From a virus, in IMG/VR virus record IMGVR_UViG_3300039100_000009, positions 1 to 34,158 of that record: a stretch of 34,158 nt of DNA; one strand, given 5' to 3'. The notes beneath the pieces were generated by a model, which was not told the DNA's origin, made no database searches, and was given only the letters and a program-made list of their open reading frames with translations. Positions 30,162 through 34,158 of the stretch are shown here, in pieces. A program made the position numbers and the translations under genes. Every line of letters starts with the position of its first letter. Positions within the stretch are counted from its first letter, which is position 1.

Positions 30162-30334
30162 TTGCAGATCTTATAGAGTAGATCCATTCCAATAGTATAA
30201 AGCGCTACTATCACAATAAACAAAAGCCCAAAATCAAATTTGAAATGGAACAGGGCAAAGATTGAAAGCAAGGTAGACTGGATGCTGAATAGATCCTGCT
30301 TGCTAGGGATAAATTGATTAAGTATCTTTTTCAT
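30158..30334 (-). CDS. Small membrane protein in replication block
   Basis: 58 residues starting MKKILNQFIPSKQDLFSIQS and containing two hydrophobic stretches (about 18-30 and 36-52, FGLLFIVIVALYTIGMDLLY). It begins directly after the TAA of the previous gene (zero gap) and ends in an ATGA overlap with rusA. No family recognised. A membrane protein among replication genes might tether replication to the membrane, but this is a guess. Confidence 0.6.
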   Translation of the reverse strand: MKKILNQFIPSKQDLFSIQSTLLSIFALFHFKFDFGLLFIVIVALYTIGMDLLYKICK

Positions 30335-30514
30335 TTAGGATATAGTTATTTTGACAGTGTTAAATTTAGTTTCCGATTTCATAGCCTCACTTATTTCAAT
30401 CAAAATCTCTGAGTTCAAAGCTATTTTTTTGCGCTTTAAAAACATTTGAATCTGCCTGAGTAATTGATGCCCATTCTTTTCTTTTCTGTTGGATAAAAAA
30501 TAAGTGGCTTTCAT
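30335..30514 (-). CDS. Small basic helical protein
   Basis: 59 residues beginning MKATYFLSNRKEKNGHQLLR; rich in Lys with a helical middle (IQMFLKRKKIALNSEILIEI) and no cysteine. It overlaps the preceding gene by ATGA (30511-30514). Unrecognised. Its size hides it from usual gene calling, but the exact start-stop coupling on both sides makes it credible. Confidence 0.6.
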   Translation of the reverse strand: MKATYFLSNRKEKNGHQLLRQIQMFLKRKKIALNSEILIEISEAMKSETKFNTVKITIS

Positions 30515-31140
30515 ATTAGCTGATCTAGGTTTCTATTTTCCTTAATTGATTCCAGAATAAATAGCTTCCAGATCTTATTCTTTGACTTTGCCCCTACGGT
30601 GACTTCATCTATGTGCCGGGTACTGATCCTTAATTCCCTTCGTACATCCTTTTCAATGTCTTCTACCGGATACTCCCAAGGCTTTAGTATTCCTTTCTCT
30701 TGGAACTTATTAAACCAATTAGCACCCCACTCAGCTAGATCCTTGCAGAAGCCGTGATCTTTTGCGTACTGGTAATTATCCCGGAATATCTGCTTCCCTA
30801 CTCCGATCCAGTATTCTATTTCTTCATTGGTAGGCTCTTGATCTTTGTTGTTCATTGCCTGTACTTCCTGTACTATTTGGCTCTGGTGGTGCGTATAGTA
30901 TTGATTGATCCAACCGCTTACATTCTTTTCGTTAACATGGTAAAAGTCCCCGTACTGCCCCCGCATCCCTGCATGAAGAATGTAATCAACCCGGTTTTCA
31001 CTCATCCACCCATAGCTAGTAAATAGCTTGTTTAGGCAGTCAAGAAGTTCCTTTGCATCTTCTTGGCTGTACTCTTTAAATTGCTTAAGCCCACAAACGA
31101 ATTCCATCTTTTGCAGGTGTTTCAGAATTATTGCTTTCAT
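30511..31140 (-). CDS. Hypothetical replication-block protein
   Basis: 209 residues, mostly helical, rich in aromatics: SYGWMSENRVDYILHAGMRG, QYGDFYHVNEKNVSGWINQY, NEEIEYWIGVGKQIFRDNYQ and WKLFILESIKENRNLDQLI. In Bacteroidota phages a protein of this sort follows the DUF6291-like initiator. I think of a helicase-loader partner or a DnaT-like helper, yet have no motif to prove it. ATGA overlap with the initiator gene upstream. Confidence 0.55.
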   Translation of the reverse strand: MKAIILKHLQKMEFVCGLKQFKEYSQEDAKELLDCLNKLFTSYGWMSENRVDYILHAGMRGQYGDFYHVNEKNVSGWINQYYTHHQSQIVQEVQAMNNKDQEPTNEEIEYWIGVGKQIFRDNYQYAKDHGFCKDLAEWGANWFNKFQEKGILKPWEYPVEDIEKDVRRELRISTRHIDEVTVGAKSKNKIWKLFILESIKENRNLDQLI

Positions 31141-31835
31141 TGGTTTGCTTGTTTTTTAAGTTCTTCTTCCTTGAGTAGTTCTTGGTACATATCCGCAAAT
31201 ATGTTTTTGCTCTTAGGCTTTTCTTCTTTTGCCCGGTAAGTATTGACCCTTGACTGCTTAAACCTGCTTGCGTTATTTTTTACAAACAAGATAAAACTAT
31301 TTTTTAAATGCTTTTCGCTTTCAAAGGTTCTATCATCATGGGTAAGATCCCATTCCTGATATAGCTTCTGAACTTGATCATCTGTAAGATCGTAGATGTG
31401 AGCCATATCTTCAAATAGGTTTTTTCCTCCTAGCCTCCTAGTAGTAAAAATAGTAATAGAAGATATTACATTATCATTTACATTACCATTTACATTTACA
31501 TTACCATTTACATTTACAGCTAGGTTTGCTACATTATTTGTAGCATTGCTAGGTTTTGCTAGATCATTTCTAGCATTGCTAGCTTTTGCTAGACCGCCCT
31601 TCTTTCCCGCCTCTGCCCTTTGCTCCTTCTTTTCATCCCAGATCCTAAGATCTCTTTTTAGCTGAGTCTTAATAGGAAGGAATGCCACCTTGATAAGTTT
31701 GTCCTCTGTGACTGGATCTTCATCATTCACATAGGAAAAAATATGCTTGATCAACTTCCCGGCATCTTCATCTGAAAGTTCATCAAAAACTTCCCGCTGA
31801 TCCGTGTACAAAACAAATGATTTTTTACCCTGCAT
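31137..31835 (-). CDS. DUF6291-like phage replication initiation protein
   Basis: 232 residues. The start KSFVLYTDQREVFDELSDED then AGKLIKHIFSYVNDEDPV, and LIKVAFLPIKTQLKRDLRIW then DEKKEQRAEAGKKGG is the DUF6291 layout of putative replication organisers. Residues about 80-125 are low complexity (SNARN/SNATN and NVNGNVN repeats), derived from DNA repeats. The C-terminal half (QVQKLYQEWDLTHDDRTFES, HLKNSFILFVKNNASRFKQS) is helical and may be DnaD-like. Its ATG follows an intrinsic terminator by only a few bases, so expression depends on read-through of the leader RNA. It begins the replication block. Confidence 0.75.
   Translation of the reverse strand: MQGKKSFVLYTDQREVFDELSDEDAGKLIKHIFSYVNDEDPVTEDKLIKVAFLPIKTQLKRDLRIWDEKKEQRAEAGKKGGLAKASNARNDLAKPSNATNNVANLAVNVNGNVNVNGNVNDNVISSITIFTTRRLGGKNLFEDMAHIYDLTDDQVQKLYQEWDLTHDDRTFESEKHLKNSFILFVKNNASRFKQSRVNTYRAKEEKPKSKNIFADMYQELLKEEELKKQANQ
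31467..31520. repeat. Three tandem 18-bp A/T-rich repeats inside the replication gene
   Basis: Units at 31467-31484, 31485-31502 and 31503-31520 share ACCATTTACATTTACATT; the second and third differ in two bases, the first in four. They encode the NVNGNV stretch. The run is A/T-rich and lies next to a second repeat family. Confidence 0.75.
31531..31590. repeat. Two tandem 30-bp repeats inside the replication gene
   Basis: Units 31531-31560 and 31561-31590 share 20 bases, TAGCATTGCTAGSTTTTGCT, with one change, and a partial copy (TAGGTTTGCT) precedes at 31521. They encode the repeated SNARN/SNATN segment. They resemble iterons in arrangement: short direct repeats beside an A/T-rich region within an initiator gene, as in the lambda O origin. 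Confidence 0.7.
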
Positions 31836-31840
31836 TTTAG

Positions 31841-31930
31841 AAAATAAAAAAGCCCAACTGGTGGTAGACAGCCGGGCTTAGGTTTAGTTAACCTATGGAA
31901 TTATTCTTGCTACCACACAGGAATAATTCG
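31841..31930 (-). ncRNA. Structured leader RNA with loop-loop complementarity
   Basis: Three hairpins follow a promoter box on the minus strand. H1: GAATTATTC/GAATAATTC, 9 bp, arms 31929-31921 and 31906-31898, loop of 14 nt. H2: TAGGTT/AACCTA, 6 bp, loop of 5, at 31895-31879. H3, the terminator: AGCCCGGCTG/CAGTTGGGCT, 10 bp with two G-U, loop TCTACCAC, at 31878-31851, then six T. The H1 loop holds GTGGTAG (31916-31910), the exact complement of CTACCAC in the H3 loop (31867-31861). The RNA could be a stand-alone small RNA of about 85-90 nt or the attenuator of the replication gene that starts 16 nt past the stem. Confidence 0.75.
31846..31878 (-). terminator. Intrinsic terminator in the leader of the replication gene
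   Basis: A 10-bp GC-rich stem with an 8-nt loop ends directly in TTTTTTATTTT on the minus strand, the textbook form. Its U-tract ends about 6 nt before the ATG of the DUF6291-like gene (31835), a position that makes sense for attenuation and not for ending the upstream gene alone. Confidence 0.85.
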
Positions 31931-31935
31931 ATGTA

Positions 31936-31943
31936 CAAATATA
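31936..31943 (-). promoter_or_regulatory. Promoter -7 box of the leader RNA
   Basis: TATATTTG on the minus strand matches the Bacteroidota -7 consensus TAnnTTTG exactly. It is placed about 7 nt before the first base of hairpin H1. The -33 box is not obvious (an A/G-rich region lies there). The upstream gene stops at 31957, so the box is intergenic. Confidence 0.6.
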
Positions 31944-31956
31944 AAACTTTTTTCAT

Positions 31957-32106
31957 TTACCCTACTAGAGATCTGCGTTTTAGATGAAAAAAAACGCATG
32001 AGTAGCTTACCCCCAGTTCCAAGGCTATTACCTTAGTTGGAACTCGATCCTGCCATCTGGAAAAGATCAATTCCTTTTCGTATTCAGTTAGGTTGCGCCT
32101 TCTCAT
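31957..32106 (-). CDS. Small helix-turn-helix protein
   Basis: 49 residues, starting MRRRNLTEYEKELIFSRWQD and then VPTKVIALELGVSYSCVFFH, LKRR: a single helix-turn-helix of about 22 residues with a basic start and end. It resembles the DNA-binding part of resolvase/homeodomain-type proteins. It overlaps the previous gene by 23 nt, and stops 14 nt before the leader-RNA promoter box, so it is a candidate regulator of that promoter. Confidence 0.65.
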   Translation of the reverse strand: MRRRNLTEYEKELIFSRWQDRVPTKVIALELGVSYSCVFFHLKRRSLVG

Positions 32107-32449
32107 TTTTATCTAGGATTTCTTCTACAGCATTTAGACAGTCATGGAATATAGAACCGCCTGAGTCGATAGCAGTGTGCAGCCTTTCAAATAGCGTTAC
32201 AAACTCATGAAATTGCTTGATAGTAGCTTCTCCAGAATCGTATCCTTCCAAGTACCGGAAAGCCTGTGTAGACTTCCGCTTTAAAGCATTGATAATGTTC
32301 TTGTGCTTTGTCTGTAGATCCAAATCAAAGAACTTGAGCATGGATACATCTTCGTAGTAATCAAGCATGATCTCCTGTAGGGCTAAATACACCAAGTACT
32401 TCTGAGTATTACGGTGATTCAATTCAGTAATTATTTCTTCTCTGGTCAT
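32084..32449 (-). CDS. Hypothetical helical protein
   Basis: 121 residues, nearly all helical: NTQKYLVYLALQEIMLDYYE, LQTKHKNIINALKRKSTQAF, TIKQFHEFVTLFERLHTAID. No motif recognised. I recall similar helical proteins near HTH_39 proteins in Bacteroidota phages, without function. ATGA overlap (32446-32449) with the upstream HTH gene. Confidence 0.65.
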   Translation of the reverse strand: MTREEIITELNHRNTQKYLVYLALQEIMLDYYEDVSMLKFFDLDLQTKHKNIINALKRKSTQAFRYLEGYDSGEATIKQFHEFVTLFERLHTAIDSGGSIFHDCLNAVEEILDKNEKAQPN

Positions 32450-32652
32450 CTTTGCAGGTAGTATTTAGCGATTCTTTTATCATTTACCGTCACCATGTCG
32501 GTGATGATATCTAGCCCTTCATCCCGTAGGTTAGCGATCCTTGCGGATAACCGGAAGCAGCCAAACATATTCAGGGCATCTAGCTGAGTGATGGAGTAGC
32601 CATTTAATAGCCATCCTTTGATCAAGGCAGTTTGTGAGTCTGTGGATTTCAT
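32446..32652 (-). CDS. HTH_39-like helix-turn-helix protein
   Basis: 68 residues from ATG 32652, which overlaps the stop of the previous gene as ATGA; an ATG 24 nt upstream is less likely. The sequence TALIKGWLLNGYSITQLDAL, NMFGCFRLSARIANLRDEGL, DIITDMV is the HTH_39 pattern (small winged helix, with the typical S-I-T--EAL--FGC-RL). These proteins are thought to act in phage gene regulation or early replication. No DNA target known. Confidence 0.85.
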   Translation of the reverse strand: MKSTDSQTALIKGWLLNGYSITQLDALNMFGCFRLSARIANLRDEGLDIITDMVTVNDKRIAKYYLQR

Positions 32653-32954
32653 AGGCTTAAAATAAATTTTTTGCACTCGTTTAGATTGATGTTGAATTCT
32701 TCCTCTGTGATCTCCTTGTAGTTCTCAGGCTTGACTATGTACTGAACATAGCGGATATTCTCAACCCGGATGCTAGGGAATAACTCCAGAGAAAAAATTG
32801 TATCCTTTCTATTTGGGTAATAGGTTACAGCTACGCAGGTGTTTTTGTCTAGCAGCTTATAGCTTGTGTACTGGTTAATGGTGAAGTAGGTAGATAGGGT
32901 GAACTCGCTTTCTAGTTCTACTGACTTGAGGGTTTTAATAGTTAGATTTTCCAT
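32649..32954 (-). CDS. Hypothetical early protein
   Basis: 101 residues with beta-rich middle (YKLLDKNTCVAVTYYPNRKD, TIFSLELFPSIRVENIRYVQ) and an acidic helical end. Not recognised. The leader AACTAACCAAAAACACCT precedes its ATG. Followed by an ATGA overlap with the HTH_39 gene. Confidence 0.65.
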   Translation of the reverse strand: MENLTIKTLKSVELESEFTLSTYFTINQYTSYKLLDKNTCVAVTYYPNRKDTIFSLELFPSIRVENIRYVQYIVKPENYKEITEEEFNINLNECKKFILSL

Positions 32955-32966
32955 AGGTGTTTTTGG

Positions 32967-33149
32967 TTAGTTGTTTAAAATAGTTAATACTTCTTCTTCA
33001 GTCATTTGGATCTGTGGAGCAAATGCCGGTAAATAAAAGAACTGCTCATCTTTGTAAAATAGCGTTCCTTCGCCTCTGAATTTAGGATGCCTCACAAAGA
33101 ATCTGTGACCTACCTTCTTGAGTGATTCTAGCTTTGTTGTCTTTTGCAT
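32967..33149 (-). CDS. Small hypothetical protein
   Basis: 60 residues: MQKTTKLESLKKVGHRFFVR, HPKFRGEGTLFYKDEQFFYL, PAFAPQIQMTEEEVLTILNN. It is basic in the first third and acidic at the end. Unknown function. It starts one base after the stop of the 29-residue membrane peptide, so the two are coupled. Confidence 0.65.
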   Translation of the reverse strand: MQKTTKLESLKKVGHRFFVRHPKFRGEGTLFYKDEQFFYLPAFAPQIQMTEEEVLTILNN

Positions 33150-33150
33150 A

Positions 33151-33240
33151 TCAGGATAATTTAAGACCTAGCATGTAGAACAGCGCAAAGATTGGAGCGA
33201 ATGCCAGAATTGCGTAAAGGATTTTTCCGATAATTTTCAT
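33151..33240 (-). CDS. Single-pass membrane peptide
   Basis: 29 residues, MKIIGKILYAILAFAPIFAL then FYMLGLKLS: one hydrophobic helix with a lysine-bearing start. It lies right after the UUCG hairpin and one base before the next gene. Very short, so the confidence is limited; the coupling supports it. Small membrane peptides in early phage operons may act on the host membrane. Confidence 0.5.
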   Translation of the reverse strand: MKIIGKILYAILAFAPIFALFYMLGLKLS

Positions 33241-33254
33241 AGTGTAGAAATTAA

Positions 33255-33268
33255 AGCCCCGAAGGGCT
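33255..33268 (-). terminator. UUCG-tetraloop hairpin, terminator or attenuator
   Basis: On the minus strand AGCCC-TTCG-GGGCT is a 5-bp stem closed by C(UUCG)G, the most stable RNA tetraloop, followed by TTAATTTC. It lies 4 nt after the stop of the 58-residue gene. The stem is short and the U-tract weak, so partial termination or mRNA stabilising is likely. Confidence 0.65.
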
Positions 33269-33272
33269 GTGA

Positions 33273-33449
33273 TTAGTTAAGGATTTTAGCAGCCCATTTC
33301 TCTGCATTCTTGATACTTGAAAAGTCCTTTGCTAGTAGTACCTGATCCATGCCTTGAAAGAACTGAACATAAAATGCTCTGAATCTACCTGTAGCATCTT
33401 TGCTGATTTTTACTGCCTTGCTTCCGGATGTGTTTGTAATAGTTTTCAT
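33273..33449 (-). CDS. Small hypothetical protein, first gene after second early promoter
   Basis: 58 residues, MKTITNTSGSKAVKISKDAT, GRFRAFYVQFFQGMDQVLLA, KDFSSIKNAEKWAAKILN. It reads like a small beta-hairpin plus helix domain of the type that binds or modifies a partner protein (resembles DUF-type tail-less small proteins). No family named. It begins about 30 nt after the promoter at 33481-33513 and is ended by the UUCG hairpin, so it may be made in excess as a single-gene message. Confidence 0.6.
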   Translation of the reverse strand: MKTITNTSGSKAVKISKDATGRFRAFYVQFFQGMDQVLLAKDFSSIKNAEKWAAKILN

Positions 33450-33469
33450 AGTGTGAAGGGGTTAGAGTT

Positions 33470-33485
33470 ATTTGATAGATCAAAT
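33470..33485. promoter_or_regulatory. Operator-like palindrome at the second early promoter
   Basis: ATTTGAT-AG-ATCAAAT is a perfect 7-bp inverted repeat around a 2-bp centre. It overlaps the -7 box and the likely start site of the promoter at 33481-33513. A repressor bound here would block RNA polymerase. The equal position at promoter copy 1 lacks it, so control of the two promoters may differ. Confidence 0.6.
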
Positions 33486-33513
33486 ATCTTAGAAATAAAT
33501 TAGAATAAAAAAC
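33481..33513 (-). promoter_or_regulatory. Early promoter, minus strand (copy 2 of the repeated element)
   Basis: The 33 bases match 1809-1841 with two differences. On the minus strand GTTTTTT, 18 nt, GATATTTG. It lies between the stop of the HTH gene (33517) and the 58-residue gene (33449). An A/T-rich imperfect palindrome (around 33516-33533) lies upstream, as at copy 1. Confidence 0.65.
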
Positions 33514-33516
33514 ATT

Positions 33517-33846
33517 TCAAGAAAATTTTTGAATCAATTTTTTATCAGTAGCCTCCTTGATCAGATCGCTGACTAGCTTTTCTTTTACATTTAGATCTTC
33601 AGCTATCTCCTTCTTGGAGTATCCCCAACAGGCAAGGGTTATCACCCGGTTGACTAGTTCCCTTGGCATCTCATTTACTAGGTTTCCTCTTGGGTTATTT
33701 CTCTGCACTTCCAGAATTCCGTATAGGATGTAGTTAACCGCTGCCAAGCCTACTCCCATGATCTCAGCTATCTGGTGCTTTGTATTCCCTTGTGTGTATA
33801 GTTCCCTGACCAAAGGCACTAGGGCTTCATGTTTGCAAGCTGCCAT
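33517..33846 (-). CDS. Protein with two helix-turn-helix segments
   Basis: 109 residues. The first HTH is near 20-43 (TKHQIAEIMGVGLAAVNYIL) and the second near 75-100 (YSKKEIAEDLNVKEKLVSDL). Both follow the A-x(3)-G/N-V-x(5)-V pattern of sigma-region-4/Fis-like helices. A cysteine-containing short start is present. It may be a DNA-binding regulator of early genes or of replication. It overlaps the small gene upstream by 28 nt; promoter copy 2 starts just past its stop. Confidence 0.65.
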   Translation of the reverse strand: MAACKHEALVPLVRELYTQGNTKHQIAEIMGVGLAAVNYILYGILEVQRNNPRGNLVNEMPRELVNRVITLACWGYSKKEIAEDLNVKEKLVSDLIKEATDKKLIQKFS

Positions 33847-33965
33847 ATCCTTTCAAAGGTTTCGTTGAATGGTAGTTTTTCAGTTTGGTAGGTAGACCTA
33901 ACACCTTTCGGTGCTAGATCTCCCGGTCTCTGAATTTCTTTTCCTAGATAGAAGTACTTTCTCAT
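33819..33965 (-). CDS. Small basic hypothetical protein
   Basis: 48 residues, MRKYFYLGKEIQRPGDLAPK then GVRSTYQTEKLPFNETFERI, WQLANMKP. Not recognised. Its ATG (33965) overlaps the stop of the edge-spanning gene (ATGA, 33962-33965), and its end overlaps the start of the HTH gene by 28 nt. Tight packing on both sides supports translation. Confidence 0.6.
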   Translation of the reverse strand: MRKYFYLGKEIQRPGDLAPKGVRSTYQTEKLPFNETFERIWQLANMKP

Positions 33966-34158
33966 TTCTTTTCGTAGGTTTTTTTATAATATAATTCTGC
34001 AAATTTTGGATCATCATGTGGAGCTTCTTCTCCATAACTTCTACAAGTCTCTTCGCTAGAATCTAAATAAGCCTGTTTTATCTGCTCCTTCTCCATTTCT
34101 TTGGCATCAATTAAAATCTTGAACCAAGCTAACTTATCTTTCGGTGTTTCCCATAGAT
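33962..34158 (-). CDS. Small conserved phage protein, C-terminal part (continues from position 1)
   Basis: Same gene as the one starting at 155. In the right-edge copy the frame enters at the window end and reads through the repeat to CRSYGEEAPHDDPKFAELYY then KKTYEKK and a TGA at 33964-33962. The last 25 residues, which lie outside the repeat, exist only here, so the left copy needs this end to be complete. The two copies of the shared part differ by Ser/Pro and Thr/Ala. Confidence 0.75.
   Translation of the reverse strand, partial: LWETPKDKLAWFKILIDAKEMEKEQIKQAYLDSSEETCRSYGEEAPHDDPKFAELYYKKTYEKK
34038..34158. repeat. Terminal direct repeat, right copy (pairs with 1-121)
   Basis: Right partner of the 121-bp terminal repeat. 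The first 91 bases of the copy (34038-34128) are identical to 1-91; five transitions follow. Removal of one copy gives a closed molecule of 34037 bp. Confidence 0.85.

Noticed and set aside
31467-31590. CRISPR-like reading of the 18-bp and 30-bp repeats
   Set aside because: Repeats are directly adjacent without spacers and lie in frame in a gene, so tandem coding repeats.
31846-31878. Reading the leader terminator only as the end of the upstream HTH operon
   Set aside because: A consensus promoter box lies between the upstream stop (31957) and the hairpins, so the hairpins belong mainly to a new transcript; dual use remains possible.
1-34158. Integrase, attachment site or temperate phage module
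   Set aside because: No tyrosine or serine recombinase motifs were seen in any gene; the XRE regulator alone does not show lysogeny.
1-34158. tRNA genes or CRISPR array
   Set aside because: No cloverleaf with TTCRA loop and no regular repeat-spacer array were seen. The nested repeat at 27153-27214 has a tRNA-like size but lacks T-loop and anticodon arm.

Overview
The window looks like the essentially complete genome of a tailed phage, probably a siphovirus, of a Bacteroidota host. Three things point there: structural and small genes of types typical of Bacteroidota phages; gene starts preceded by A-rich AACCAAA-type leaders rather than Shine-Dalgarno GGAGG; and promoter-like boxes of the Bacteroidota TAnnTTTG form. 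The first 121 bases recur at the end (1-121 = 34038-34158, five transitions apart), and one small gene is interrupted by the window ends but reads through if the ends are joined. The molecule is therefore circularly permuted or circular, about 34.04 kb. I see no integrase, tRNA, DNA polymerase or CRISPR array.

Almost everything is read on the minus strand. Following transcription from about 1.84 kb leftwards through the joined ends: an early operon (hypotheticals, ERF annealing protein, Gp157-like protein, small conserved proteins, HTH protein at 33.5-33.85 kb); a second early operon from a near-identical promoter at 33.5 kb (small proteins, HTH proteins down to 31.96 kb); then a promoter, a structured leader RNA with an intrinsic terminator, and a replication block (DUF6291-like initiator carrying tandem repeats, small proteins, RusA resolvase, a helicase-methyltransferase fusion). 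After a terminator come an XRE regulator, small proteins, a sigma-like protein, an SSB-like protein and the terminase genes.

The late block (25.3 to 2.84 kb) has an unusual order: terminase, a tail assembly chaperone pair joined by a probable -1 frameshift, tail proteins, a 1202-residue tail fibre, the tape measure, and only then protease, scaffold, major capsid, tail tube, portal and connectors. The lysis region follows: small basic and membrane proteins, holin-like protein, a PAS-domain membrane protein, an M15 endolysin, a metallophosphatase and a spanin-like protein. Four small plus-strand genes (1921-2778) form a separate cassette between the lysis end and the early promoter.

The two strongest candidates for something new are (1) the PAS sensor domain fused to a two-helix membrane anchor, sitting between holin-like protein and endolysin, which could couple lysis to a host signal, and (2) the leader RNA at 31.84-31.93 kb, in which the loop of a 9-bp hairpin is perfectly complementary over 7 nt to the loop of the terminator hairpin just before the replication gene. 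All functions were assigned by reading the sequence; no database search was run.
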